Of a DNA stretch of 64,000 nucleotides, positions 46,201 through 54,223 are shown piece after piece (the first letter of the stretch is position 1; the number at the start of each line of letters is the position of its first letter). A program made the position numbers and the translations under genes. The notes under the pieces were generated by a model, which saw nothing but the letters and a program-made list of their open reading frames with translations, did no database searches and was not told where the DNA came from. The DNA lies in the NCBI GenBank assembly GCA_030681515.1, contig JAUXSE010000063.1:86940-150939 (forward strand). Direction: 5' to 3'. This DNA is from Geothrix sp. GTDB lineage: Bacteria; Acidobacteriota; Holophagae; Holophagales; Holophagaceae.

Positions 46201-46343
46201 GACAGGGTCGCATTGACGACGGCCTGTCCCGCCTTGTTTTTGATCGCGCCGCGCACCGCGCCCGCGGTGGAGGAGGTCTGCGCCGAGGCGACCGTGGCGC
46301 AGGCCAGGGCCGTCAGTGTGAGGGTGGTAAACCGTCTATTCAT
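43221..46343 (-). CDS. TonB-dependent outer-membrane receptor with N-terminal carboxypeptidase-regulatory-like domain
   Basis: A 1040-residue protein. The signal peptide ends near residue 22 (VASAQ). Residues 25-110 form a Cna_B/carboxypeptidase-regulatory-like fold (AVRGAIKNKAGQAVVNATL). A plug domain follows, with VEGARGIQNNLTIDGAS, and a long barrel ending in an aromatic residue (GVRAKF). This build is typical of the large Oar/SusC-like receptors of acidobacteria that import oligosaccharides, peptides or chelates. ATG 46343 has AGGAG six bases upstream. No SusD or TonB gene is near. Confidence 0.92.
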   Translation of the reverse strand: MNRRFTTLTLTALACATVASAQTSSTAGAVRGAIKNKAGQAVVNATLSLRNRETGLSRTATSGVQGEYHIGLLPVGNYELTVTASGMRTLKDANVQVSLGQNTIANFSLDTAEASAMVEIVASSTALDTTQVNSVTSVDSKLVEVLPLSAGRDFTALVQLTPGAVYDADNNRVSVEGARGIQNNLTIDGASYQSNFFGEQRGSTRIPFAFGADTIKELQIITNAFDAQYGNAAGAVINAVSKTGTNEFSGTSLFQIRPKSLVARITPVPYDRFGTINTDQALTKNFTQTQFNVNVGGPIIKDKLHYFIGVETYKYKEDFTPNFAISAIGGNSLASFTPFMATFGGLVVGNDGRTLAQEGGRTYTNDRTNTVYFGRLDWSINENHRATLRVNAQDWKAENGTTGLTSTFAPTTGQTQQGLEKNSGLSWVAELNSVFGANLVNEARIQRAIERRPRFANSTAAPEFVIGSGFSAGQNNFLPNGLDEHTWQIIDNLTWTQGDWTVKGGVDLQFFEFANTFYRYQNGSFFFGSYDVANRWALGTAAPADLNGLRTTDSLTYTGAYSAFGGTIAYKSKLLAGYVQGQYQGLLDRRLLLSLGLRATREDQPENPRPNPLLGGLDQASDSSSYDPRFGFTYDLKGDGKTLIRGGYGWFSSPNPSLTVSNTMMNNGLTTSTYAIRLGTSTQPLFTNGGVLSYAQRVTNGGTTLTPLDPALLATTAGSISGRTGQVWDPRNDMSVAKRSALGIEHAYDNGLKLGIQGVYAKFENLQYFVNINLSQRSGPALTDPVVAGAIYNDGYALPYNSFSTTRPGRAVVAGRSLDFIGSNSASPFFGDVFLNKNDGEGTYKAIILTASMRRDSGWGFSTSATWSKAEDNNSNERTTASNTADSNTNNPADPLATNSYSSNDRPFRFSFAGYFPVYWGITGAVNMSYTSGAPYSAMDGRDLNGDGGRNDYAAGTVRNGSRQPITKTFDLRLARAFKPTQRFQVETFVDVFNLFNWANQRTTLTQLISSTGVVNPDFGFINLPDRNTREVQLGVRAKF

Positions 46344-46645
46344 GCGTCACTCCTCGGCCGGGGACGGCCGTTATGGGCTGCAAGGATCCAGGGGCGGATG
46401 CCTCCTGGATGTCCGTGACAGGGGGGTGCCCCAGCATCCCCGATCCCGGCCAGGGGGCTCAAGTGTCTTTTTCACCCGGGAAGTTTCCTGAAAATTTCGA
46501 CAATCAGAGCGCCGGTGTTACCCAAAACCGTAAGCCGTTATCCAAAAACAACTTGTTCGTTCAGATGGCAGGCACGGCAGAAGGGCCGTAAAGAAATCAC
46601 CAGGGAAAGCACTGGTTCTTTCTCAACGGCCCCTAACAAGAGCAA
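46344..46645. other. Intergenic region upstream of the TonB receptor
   Basis: About 300 bases between the receptor gene start and the end of the hemerythrin gene. The part near 46490-46640 is AT-richer than average and should contain the receptor promoter. I see no clear operator, riboswitch or gene. Confidence 0.4.
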
Positions 46646-47050
46646 TCAGACGAGGTTCCGCGCTTTCAGGAAGGTGACGAATCCGAAGTCCCCATCGCTG
46701 ATGTGGTGCTTCAGCCATCCCTCCATGAATGTCGGAACCATGAGAGCCATGGCCCAGTGGCTTTCCCGGAATTTTCCAAGCAGTTCGTGAAGGCTGGTGA
46801 GCATGGAGGCGTGTTCGGCCACATGTTGGGGGAGGTCCGGATAGGCCACCTTGGCCATGAAGGCCTCCTCCGTGGCGAAGTGGCGCTCGGAACAGGCCAC
46901 CAGATCCTCGAGCAGGGTTCCTATGACGCCGCGGTCAGCCCCCTCCTGGACCAGCTCGCGGAGCCGGTTCACGACCTGGAAGAGCTCCTGGTGCTGCTCA
47001 TCAACGATCTCGATCCCCGTGTTGTAGCGGGTGTTCCAAGCGACTTCCAT
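46646..47050 (-). CDS. Bacteriohemerythrin
   Basis: A 134-residue four-helix protein with the di-iron ligands of hemerythrins: His in YNTGIEIVDEQHQEL, HFATEE, HVAEHASM, and HHISDGD at the end. It binds oxygen reversibly and can store or deliver it, or sense it. ATG 47050 gives the usual family N-terminus; codons upstream are not coding. The repeat-rich tRNA-Leu flank lies directly upstream. Confidence 0.93.
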   Translation of the reverse strand: MEVAWNTRYNTGIEIVDEQHQELFQVVNRLRELVQEGADRGVIGTLLEDLVACSERHFATEEAFMAKVAYPDLPQHVAEHASMLTSLHELLGKFRESHWAMALMVPTFMEGWLKHHISDGDFGFVTFLKARNLV

Positions 47051-47195
47051 GATCCCGGATTCCCTTTCCTGGCTGAGGTGGCTTCCCGTGGCGCCCCTGG
47101 ATCCTTGGACCCACCCCACAGTCTTTCGGCGCCCGACAGTGGAATGTAATCTTTCCCGACCCTGGCATCAAGTGAAATTCAGAGGCTATTGTCGC

Positions 47196-47420
47196 GCCAT
47201 TCGCGACTTCGAGTCCGACCACCCTGCGGAAGGGCCCCTGCGGGGCCCGCCGACTGGTACCGGTGGTCGGACTCCGGTCCCCGCCGCGCGACTGGCTGGC
47301 CACGGCGCTTTTCGCCGAGGGCGCCACATCAAGTGGCGCCCTCGGCGGCGCCTACCTGGCCGCCATTCGCGACTTCGAGTCCGACCACCCTGCGGAAGGG
47401 CCCCTGCGGGGCCCGCCGAT

Positions 47421-47440
<20 letters not shown>
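47196..47440 (-). repeat. 79-bp direct repeat containing the tRNA-Leu 3' end
   Basis: Bases 47196-47274 and 47362-47440 match in 78 of 79 positions; the period is 166 bases. Each copy has the tRNA T-arm/acceptor/CCA piece, a GC-rich hairpin (GGGCCCC/GGGGCCC with loop TGC) and an inverted copy of the tRNA piece. In the gene-proximal copy, 47374-47389 and 47428-47443 are perfect 16-bp inverted repeats. The distal copy is a tRNA fragment only. The rest of the 370-base gap has no gene. Confidence 0.92.
47293..47365 (-). repeat. GTAG-footed REP-like stem-loop beside tRNA-Leu
   Basis: On the minus strand, outer arms TGGCGGCCA and TGGCCAGCCA (one bulge) enclose AGGTAGGCGCC. A 14-bp perfect stem (47314-47327 with 47333-47346, loop TTGAT) follows, then GAAAAGCGCCGTG. 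GTAG corresponds to 47352-47355. Layout and several words are shared with the element at 23319-23388, and the ACTTGATGT apex is shared with the hairpin upstream of tadA. Confidence 0.7.
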
Positions 47441-47507
<67 letters not shown>

Positions 47508-47593
47508 TGGAAGGGCCAGGATAGCGCAGTGGCGCGGGTTCTCATATGGAATTGCACAGGGATCCCGGGACGCCCAGCGATGCCAATCATGGC

Positions 47594-47725
47594 GGCGCGC
47601 AGCGCGCCCTTAGATCCTTGCCACGCCTGCGTGGCGAGGGGAACCCCCGGAGAGAAAAGCCGAGGGCGGCTTTGCCGACCTAGGCGCGGGGGCCCGGGGG
47701 TGTGCGCGCAGCGCGGAACCCCCGG
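47594..47725. repeat. Four GC-rich hairpins between nadE and tRNA-Leu
   Basis: GGCGCGC/GCGCGCC-type palindrome at 47594-47608; CCACGC/GCGTGG at 47621-47634; AAGCCG/CGGCTT at 47657-47672; CCGGGGGT/ACCCCCGG at 47694-47701 and 47718-47725. GGAACCCCCGGA occurs twice (47640 and 47715). No T-tracts. They could protect or end the nadE transcript, or be REP-like. Confidence 0.6.
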
Positions 47726-47731
47726 AAAGGA

Positions 47732-49441
47732 CTAAACCGCGGTGAGCGGGATCCTGCGCCCCGCGCCGAAGGCCCTGGGGCTGATCTTGAAGGCGAAGGG
47801 CAGTTGGCGCCGCTTGAACTCCGTGTGGCGGAGGAGCCCGAGGACGCGGGGCAGCGACGCTCGGGCCTGGGCCAAGGCCTCCCCCTCCAGCAGCAGGGCC
47901 AGATCGTCCGCCAAACCCTCCTCGGGACGCTGGGCCTCGATCGCCGCGCCCAGGATGGCATCCAGCTGGGCATAGGGCAGCAGGCTGGACTCGTCGGTCT
48001 GGCCGGGCCGGAGTTCGGCGGTGGGCGGGCGCTCGATCACGCCCGGGGGCACGGCCTCGCCCAGTTCCCGCGCCAGGTCGTAGACGCGGGCCTTGAGGCA
48101 ATCGCCCAGGGGCGCGAAGGCCCCGATGCCATCCCCATAGAGGGTGAAGTAGCCCGTGGCGGCCTCGCTCTTGTTGCCCGTGTTCAGCACGGCCACGCGG
48201 CCGGTGCCGAGGCGCTGCTGGACCGCGGGTTCTGAGGTGAGCGCCATGAGCAGGCTGCCCCGGCTGCGGCTCTGGAGGTTCTCGTCCGTCAGACCGAAGG
48301 CGCGGCCCGGCAGGGCCTTCTCCAGCGAGGCGACGAAGCCAGCGAAAGGAGCCTCCGCTTCCAGGGTGAAGAAGCCCATGCCCAGGTGCCGGGCCTGCTG
48401 CTCCGCCAGCGCCAGGCTTCCGGCACTGCTGAAGCGCGTGGGCAGGGCGACTCCGAGGACCCGGTCCGGCCCCAGGGCCTCCACCGCGAGGGCCGCGGCC
48501 ACGGCGCTGTCCAGGCCGCCGGAAAGTCCCAGCACCAGCGCCTCCAGCCCCTGTTTGGCCAGGTTGTCCCGAAGCCCCGCCACCAGGGCCCTGTGCAGCC
48601 AGGGGCCATCCTCGATGATTCGCCAGATCTCGCCCGGCGCGCCGGTGTCCACCAGGTGCGGTCCCTCATGGAAGGGCTCGCAACCCTGCCAGCGCCCGTC
48701 CGGCAGGGCCAGGCCCGATCCGCCATCGAAGAGCAGCCAGCTCTCGGCACCCACGCGGCTGGCGTAGGCGATGGGGACGCCGTGCTTCCGCGCCAGCCCC
48801 GGCAGCAGCCGGCGGCGCTGGACATCCTTCGGGGGAATGGCCCAGGGCGCGCTCCGCCCCGCCGGAAGCCAGCTGCCCAGGGCCCCGGGACTGGCGCTGG
48901 CGTTGAGGATCAGCGTGGCGCCCGCGGCCGCCAGATCCGCGATGGGATCCACGCCGTAGGCCACGGGCGAGTTGCCCAGCTGCGGATCGGCCCAGAGATC
49001 CTCGCAGATGGAAAGCCCGATGCGCTGGCCCTGGAAGCCCACCAGCGGCTGGGGCGCAGGATCTGGCTCGAAGTAGCGGTGCTCGTCGAACACGTCGTAG
49101 CTGGGCAGCACCCGCTTGTGGACGCAGTGGCGCAGGGCGCCGCCCTCGCACCACCACAGCTCGTTCCAGAGGCGCCCCGAAGGCGCGGGCGTGGCGGTGC
49201 CGAAGACCAGCGGCACCGCGCCGGACAGCGCCGCCAGGCGGTGGGATTCCGCCTCGATGCGCCGCCGCATCCCGGGCTCCCAGAGGCGATCCTCCAGCAG
49301 GTAGCCCGGGATGGCCAGCTCGGGCGCCAGCACCAGTCCGGCCCCCGCCGCGACGGCCTGGGCATAGGCAGCTTCCACGCCGCGGCCATTCCCCTCGGGA
49401 TCCCCGAGGCGGGCGTTGAGCTGGAGGAGGGCAATTCGCAT
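47732..49441 (-). CDS. nadE: Glutamine-dependent NAD+ synthetase
   Basis: A 569-residue enzyme that amidates nicotinate adenine dinucleotide as the last step of NAD synthesis. The N-terminal 290 residues are a nitrilase-type glutaminase (catalytic Glu in LAPELAIPGY, Lys in HKRVLPSYDVF, Cys in LSICEDLW). The C-terminal part is an N-type ATP pyrophosphatase (LGLSGGLDSAVAA). The end, HTEFKRRQLPFAFKISPRAF, is typical of family members. It starts nine bases after the histidine kinase stop and is probably co-transcribed. Confidence 0.95.
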   Translation of the reverse strand: MRIALLQLNARLGDPEGNGRGVEAAYAQAVAAGAGLVLAPELAIPGYLLEDRLWEPGMRRRIEAESHRLAALSGAVPLVFGTATPAPSGRLWNELWWCEGGALRHCVHKRVLPSYDVFDEHRYFEPDPAPQPLVGFQGQRIGLSICEDLWADPQLGNSPVAYGVDPIADLAAAGATLILNASASPGALGSWLPAGRSAPWAIPPKDVQRRRLLPGLARKHGVPIAYASRVGAESWLLFDGGSGLALPDGRWQGCEPFHEGPHLVDTGAPGEIWRIIEDGPWLHRALVAGLRDNLAKQGLEALVLGLSGGLDSAVAAALAVEALGPDRVLGVALPTRFSSAGSLALAEQQARHLGMGFFTLEAEAPFAGFVASLEKALPGRAFGLTDENLQSRSRGSLLMALTSEPAVQQRLGTGRVAVLNTGNKSEAATGYFTLYGDGIGAFAPLGDCLKARVYDLARELGEAVPPGVIERPPTAELRPGQTDESSLLPYAQLDAILGAAIEAQRPEEGLADDLALLLEGEALAQARASLPRVLGLLRHTEFKRRQLPFAFKISPRAFGAGRRIPLTAV

Positions 49442-49450
49442 TGGGTCAGC

Positions 49451-50587
49451 CTACCAGCGGACCTCCGCGCAGGTGCCGCCCTCGTCCCGGCGCGACAGGC
49501 GCAGATCCGCGCCCTGGGCATTGAGCCACTTCAGGGCCAGGGGCAGGCCCAGACCGGTGCCATCCGGCCGGCCGCTTTCGAAGGGCCGCAACATGCGGAT
49601 GGCCGTATCGTCGGACAGGCCCGGCCCCTCGTCCAGGATCTCCAGGCGCCGCTCGGAAATCCGCACCAGCACCCGGCCGCCCAGGGGCGTGGCCTGGCAG
49701 GCATTCTCCAGGAGGTTCACCAGGGCCTGGTGCAGCAGCCCCGGATCTCCGCTGGCGGCGCCCTGTCCTTCGCACAGGAGGGTGCGCCCCTGGCTCACCG
49801 GACGGCGTTTGAGCTCGATCACGGCCTGGGCCGCCACCGCCTCGAGCCGCAGATCCTCGGAGACCGGCTCCAGCGGCTTCGCCCACTGGAGGAAGCGCTG
49901 GACCAGCCGTTCGAGCTCCTCCGTCTCCTCCAGCAGCGCATCGGCGGGGGCGGCATGACCCGCCCGCTTCAGCAGCTGCCCCTGGCCCTTCAGCACGGCC
50001 AGTCCATTCTTCAGCTGGTGGGCGACGCCGGCGGTCATCTCGCCCAGCTCCGCGAACCGTTCGCGGAGCTGGCGGCGGCGGTCCTCCAGCTCGGCCTCGG
50101 TGACATCCTCGAATTGCACCAGGGCCCCGATGCGATCCGGGGCCTCGATGCGCTGGATCCGCCAGCGGCGACCCATGGCCCCCAGGCGGCGGGCCGGACC
50201 CGGTTCGGCTTCCAGGGCCGCGCGAAGCCAGGGGAACGGTTCCAGCACGAAGGCCGCCTCCAGGCCGACCACCCCGGGCGTCACCCCCAGCAGCTCCCCG
50301 CCCCGGCGGTTCAGGGCCGCCAGCCGTTGCCGCTGGTCCACCCAGATCAGGCCCGTGGGCAGCGCGTCCAGCAGCCGCTCGTGGACTGTGCGCAGCACCC
50401 CCAGGGAGGCGGCCAGCTCGCCCCGCTCCCGCAGGCTTCCGGACACCGCCGACAGCACCAGGGCCCCGGGGTCGGCGGGGATCCGGCGCCGCAGCCGGGC
50501 CCACCGGAACAGCAGCACCAGCAGGCCCCCCAGCACCGCTCCGAGGGGAAGGGCGAGAACCAGCCAGGCGAGGACGTGGGTATTCAT
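49451..50587 (-). CDS. Membrane-anchored sensor histidine kinase
   Basis: A 378-residue protein. One N-terminal membrane helix (residues 5-27), a PAS-like domain (LLDALPTGLIWVDQRQRL), then an H box with the phospho-acceptor His in GVAHQLKNGLAVLKG, N box LVNLLENACQAT, G boxes DEGPGLS and GTGLGLPLAL. It resembles NtrB/ZraS-type kinases. No response regulator follows; the partner may be encoded elsewhere. It is divergent from the PEP-synthase regulator and upstream of nadE. Confidence 0.9.
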   Translation of the reverse strand: MNTHVLAWLVLALPLGAVLGGLLVLLFRWARLRRRIPADPGALVLSAVSGSLRERGELAASLGVLRTVHERLLDALPTGLIWVDQRQRLAALNRRGGELLGVTPGVVGLEAAFVLEPFPWLRAALEAEPGPARRLGAMGRRWRIQRIEAPDRIGALVQFEDVTEAELEDRRRQLRERFAELGEMTAGVAHQLKNGLAVLKGQGQLLKRAGHAAPADALLEETEELERLVQRFLQWAKPLEPVSEDLRLEAVAAQAVIELKRRPVSQGRTLLCEGQGAASGDPGLLHQALVNLLENACQATPLGGRVLVRISERRLEILDEGPGLSDDTAIRMLRPFESGRPDGTGLGLPLALKWLNAQGADLRLSRRDEGGTCAEVRW

Positions 50588-50610
50588 ATACTCAGGTTAA
50601 TCTTGATCGC

Positions 50611-51438
50611 ATGGATAGACAGCCCATCTACGTGGTGTCCGGCGGATCCGGCGAAACCGCCCAGCGCATGGTGCAGGCGGCGCTCACCCAGTTCGCCAAG
50701 GGGGAGAGCTCGGCCCTGGTGCGCCGGTTCCAGAACGTGCGGTCGCGGGAGGATCTGGATCGCCTGCTCCTGATGGCCGCGGACAAGCGCGCCGTCATCA
50801 TCCATACCACCGTGTCCCGGGAGCTGCGCGACTACCTGGCGGACCGCTGCGCCGAGCTGCGCCTCACCCAGGTGGATCTCTTCGGCAACCTGCTGGACAC
50901 CCTGGCGCTCTACCTCCGGGAGCGCCCGGAGGAGCGGCCGGGCAGCTTCCACGCGGTGGGCGACAAGTACTTCCGCCGCATCGAGGCCATCGAGTTCGCC
51001 CTCAAGTACGACGACGGCATTGACATGGGCGGCCTTCCTGACGCGGACATCGTGCTGGTGGGCATCAGCCGCACCAGCAAGACGCCCCTCTCCATGTACC
51101 TGGCCATGGAAGGCTACAAGGTGATGAACGTGCCCCTCGTGCCGGGCGTGCCCCTGCCGCCGGAACTCGGCGGCATTCCCCAGGGCCGGATCGTGGGCCT
51201 CACCATCCAGCCCGACCGCCTCCAGGAGATCCGCGCCTACCGCCTGAAGCGCCTGGGCGCCATCGGCAGCGCCGACAGCTACAGCGACCTGGGCCGCATC
51301 CTCGACGAGCTGGCCTACGCCGACGGCATCTTCAAGCAGCACCGCCGCTGGCCCGTGCTGGATGTCACCGGCCGCAGCATCGAGGAGACCGCGGGACTGG
51401 TGCTGGACCGCGTGTTCGGCAAAGAGCGGGCGGTATAG
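50611..51438 (+). CDS. ppsR: PEP synthase / pyruvate,phosphate dikinase regulatory protein
   Basis: A 275-residue bifunctional kinase/pyrophosphorylase (DUF299) that uses ADP to inactivate, and phosphate to reactivate, PEP synthase or PPDK. It has the N-terminal VVSGGSGETAQRM motif and the P-loop-like GISRTSKTPLSMYLA near residue 148. Whether the target is PEP synthase (PpsR) or PPDK cannot be told here; neither gene is in the window. Confidence 0.9.
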   Translation: MDRQPIYVVSGGSGETAQRMVQAALTQFAKGESSALVRRFQNVRSREDLDRLLLMAADKRAVIIHTTVSRELRDYLADRCAELRLTQVDLFGNLLDTLALYLRERPEERPGSFHAVGDKYFRRIEAIEFALKYDDGIDMGGLPDADIVLVGISRTSKTPLSMYLAMEGYKVMNVPLVPGVPLPPELGGIPQGRIVGLTIQPDRLQEIRAYRLKRLGAIGSADSYSDLGRILDELAYADGIFKQHRRWPVLDVTGRSIEETAGLVLDRVFGKERAV

Positions 51439-51466
51439 AGGGTTGTGGTTCGCGAGCAGAAAAAGC

Positions 51467-51836
51467 GGAACACAGAGGACACAGAGAACCCGGGAGGACA
51501 CAGAGAACTGCGGCGGGATGGTTCCACCGCAAGCACCGGTAGCCTCAACAGCCTTGCTGGTCACAGAAGACACGGAATTCCAGGGAAGACACAGAAGGGA
51601 CCGTGGTGCTCGTCGCACGGGCCCGCCGAAGGCGGCTTCCGGCATGGCCGGAAGTGATCCCGGGGGCGCCTTGGCTGCGTCCCAAAAAGCGCGGCCCGGG
51701 GCGCCCCCGGGATACAGCCCGTGCTTTCGGAACGGACGCCCCTGCCTTTTTCTGTGTCTTCCGGCTTTTCTCCGTGTCTTCCGTGACCAGACCTTTTCTC
51801 TGTGTCCTCTGTTCCGCTCTGTGTCCTCTGTGTTCC
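51467..51836. repeat. 370-bp nested inverted-repeat element made of ACACAGA units
   Basis: Outer 20-bp arms (51467-51486 and 51817-51836) are perfect inverted copies, starting GGAACACAGAGGACACAGAG. Further ACACAGAGA/ACACGGA-like units are scattered inside on both strands. In the centre a second perfect inverted pair of 14 bp (51657-51670 with 51700-51713, starting ATCCCGGGGG) can form a strong hairpin. Open frames across it lack coding bias. There is no transposase gene. The gap 51439-51861 has no supported gene. Confidence 0.85.
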
Positions 51837-51861
51837 AGCTTTTCTCGAAAAGCGACAAGGC

Positions 51862-53334
51862 CTACAGTTCGTCCTCCAGCCGCTGCACCAGGGTCCGCAT
51901 GATCTTGATCCGCCCGAAGTACTTGCTCTCGCTTTCCACGAGGGTCCAGGGGGCGATTTCGGTGCTGGTGCGGTCAATCATGTCGCAGATGGCGGCCTCG
52001 TAGGCGGGCCACTTCTCCCGGTTCCGCCAGTCCTCCTCGGTGATCTTGAAGCGCTTGAAAGGCGTGACCTGCCGCTCCTCGAAACGGCGCAGCTGCTCCT
52101 CCTGGCTGATGGACAGCCAGAACTTGAGCAGGATGCTGCGGCTGCGCACAATCTGATCCTCGAACTCGTTGATCTCGCTGTAGGCCCGCTGCCAGTCGGC
52201 CTCGGAGCAGTAGCCTTCCACCCGCTCCACCAGCACGCGGCCGTACCAGCTCCGGTCGAAGATCATGACCTTTCCCCGGCGCGGCAGGTTCCGCCAGAAG
52301 CGCCAGAGGTAGGGCTGGGCCCGCTCCTCCTCGGTGGGTGCCGCCACGGGCTGAATGCGATAGCTGCGGGCGTCCAGGGCCTGGGTGATGCGGCGGATGC
52401 CCCCGCCCTTCCCCGCCGCGTCCACGCCTTCGAAGAGCAGCACCACGGAATGTTTCTTGAAATTGCGGTGGCGGGTGAGCAGGTTCAGCTTCCCCTGGAG
52501 GGTGAGCAGTTCCTCCTCGTAGTCCTTCTTGTCCATGCGTTTCGTGAGATCGAGGGCCTTGAGGATGTTCATGCCATCCAGGGACGCCGGAGCCTGGGAC
52601 ACCACCGGGGCGGGCTTCGGGATGGGGTTGTCCAGCCGGGCGCGGAGCCGCTCCAGCAGGAGCTTGCCCACGGTGAGCTTCTGGTACCGGGGATCCGTGG
52701 CCTCCACCACGATCCATGGCGAATCCGCCGTGCTGGTGGAGCGCAGCGCGCGCTCCGCCACCTGGCGGAAGGTGTCGTACATCTCGAAGTGCCTCCAGTC
52801 CCGGGGCGTCACCCGCCAACGGGTCTGGGGATCCTTCTCCAGGCTCTTGAGGCGCTTCTTCTGGGCATCCTTGCTGAGGTGCATCCAGAATTTCAGCACC
52901 AGCGCGCCCTCGTGGATGAGCATCTGCTCGAAGCGCGCCACCCGGGCCATGTCCTGGTCCAGGTCCGAAGTCTTGATGCGCCCGTGGGCCCGCTCAATGA
53001 CGGGCCAAGTGTACCAGGAGCCGTCGAAGATGCCGATCTTCCCCTTGGGGGGCAACATGCGCCAGTAGCGCCACATGTGGGGCCGTTCCCGCTCTTCGTC
53101 CGAGGGTTCGTCGAGGCCGTGGGTCTGGATGTGGCGGGGATCCAGCCACTCGTTCAGGGTGTTCACGGTCTCGCTCTTGCCTGATCCGTCCACGCCCGCC
53201 ACCAGCATGATCACCGGGAACTTCGCCTCGGCCAGGTCGTACTGCGCGTCCAGCAGGGCCTCCCGGAGCGCGGGCACCTCCCGGTCCCAGACTTCCCTGG
53301 CGACTTTGTGGCCGAGTTCCGCGGATTCGAACAT
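51862..53334 (-). CDS. pap: Polyphosphate:AMP phosphotransferase (double PPK2 domain)
   Basis: A 490-residue class II PPK2 enzyme that transfers phosphate from polyphosphate to AMP to give ADP. Two PPK2 domains are seen: residues about 30-250 (GVDGSGKSETVNTLNEWLD, FDGSWYTWPVIERAHG) and 280-485 (FEGVDAAGKGGGIRRITQAL, FDRSWYGRVLVERVEG). The domains differ at several Walker-loop sites, as in known Pap enzymes. ATG 53334 gives the family start MFESAELGHKV; a further ATG at 53346 is less likely. Confidence 0.93.
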   Translation of the reverse strand: MFESAELGHKVAREVWDREVPALREALLDAQYDLAEAKFPVIMLVAGVDGSGKSETVNTLNEWLDPRHIQTHGLDEPSDEERERPHMWRYWRMLPPKGKIGIFDGSWYTWPVIERAHGRIKTSDLDQDMARVARFEQMLIHEGALVLKFWMHLSKDAQKKRLKSLEKDPQTRWRVTPRDWRHFEMYDTFRQVAERALRSTSTADSPWIVVEATDPRYQKLTVGKLLLERLRARLDNPIPKPAPVVSQAPASLDGMNILKALDLTKRMDKKDYEEELLTLQGKLNLLTRHRNFKKHSVVLLFEGVDAAGKGGGIRRITQALDARSYRIQPVAAPTEEERAQPYLWRFWRNLPRRGKVMIFDRSWYGRVLVERVEGYCSEADWQRAYSEINEFEDQIVRSRSILLKFWLSISQEEQLRRFEERQVTPFKRFKITEEDWRNREKWPAYEAAICDMIDRTSTEIAPWTLVESESKYFGRIKIMRTLVQRLEDEL

Positions 53335-53504
53335 GGGGCACCCCATCTGAGGATCTGGCTCTCCTGTCGGGACCAGGGAAAGGATGGTTGAATTCCGACT
53401 AGTCTATAGATCTTTGCATAACTCAAGCCACCTCCAGGGCCTCCCGAGGAGATGGGCAACCGTTTCCCTCCGCGCCACCGGCGCCCTACTTCCAGGAGCT
53501 CCCC

Positions 53505-54170
53505 ATGGACACCCGTTCTTCCCACCGAGGGTTCACCCTCATCGAGGCTGCCGTGGCCATCGCCGTGGTGGCGATCCTCTCCGGCATCATCATTCCCCTG
53601 GTCGTCAAGAACCTGCGGGACAGCCAGATCAGCCGTGCCAAGAACGATGTCCAGGTCATCGCCGCCACGCTCGCCTCCCAGATCAAGGACACGGGCCGCC
53701 GGCCCCAGGCCGCGGGCTGGAACGGCTCCACCGGGGCGGGCACCGTCTCCTGGGGCTCCGGGCCCGCCACCGGCGTGGTCCCGGCCGGTCTTCCCGCCCC
53801 GCCCGCCGCCAATACCTTCACCAATCTCTTCACCGCCGATGCCCGCGTGGCGGCCCAGTTGACGGCGGCCAACGCCCTCTTCGGCTTCGCGGGTGTCACC
53901 CCTCAGCAGGAATTCCAGTACCAGGGCCCCTACATCGGCACGGATGTGGCCGGCAAGCTGGATCCCTGGGGCAACCGCTACATCGTGCTGGGCTACAGCC
54001 AGACCAGCGGCGCCATCAACGGCCCCGTGTGGGTCGTCTCCGCCGGTCCCAATGGGCAGATCAATGCCGCCAACGCGCTCTTCAACGCCGCCACGGGGTA
54101 CCCCGCCACCTGGAACTATGGCGTGGTCAACTCTGTTTCGTCGGACGACCTCGTGGTCCGCGTGAACTGA
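53505..54170 (+). CDS. Major pseudopilin-like protein (GspG-like)
   Basis: A 221-residue prepilin with a type III leader (MDTRSSHRG) cut before FTLIEAAVAIAVVAIL, including Glu5. The head ends with a DPWGNRYIVLGY motif, as in GspG, that often carries a calcium site. It opens an eight-gene secretion/pilus operon and is separated from the ATPase gene by 53 bases, so it may also have a transcript of its own for high expression. Confidence 0.88.
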   Translation: MDTRSSHRGFTLIEAAVAIAVVAILSGIIIPLVVKNLRDSQISRAKNDVQVIAATLASQIKDTGRRPQAAGWNGSTGAGTVSWGSGPATGVVPAGLPAPPAANTFTNLFTADARVAAQLTAANALFGFAGVTPQQEFQYQGPYIGTDVAGKLDPWGNRYIVLGYSQTSGAINGPVWVVSAGPNGQINAANALFNAATGYPATWNYGVVNSVSSDDLVVRVN

Positions 54171-54223
54171 ATTTCTGACCCTGGGCGGCCCGCGACCGGG
54201 CCGCCCATTCCTCTGGCCCGCCC

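Noticed and set aside
48386..50773. Long plus-strand frame opposite nadE and the histidine kinase
   Set aside because: Antisense to two genes with intact catalytic motifs, and its own product is compositionally biased.
51439..52003. Short ORFs across the ACACAGA-unit element
   Set aside because: They consist of translated repeat units, and no frame shows the codon bias of neighbouring genes.
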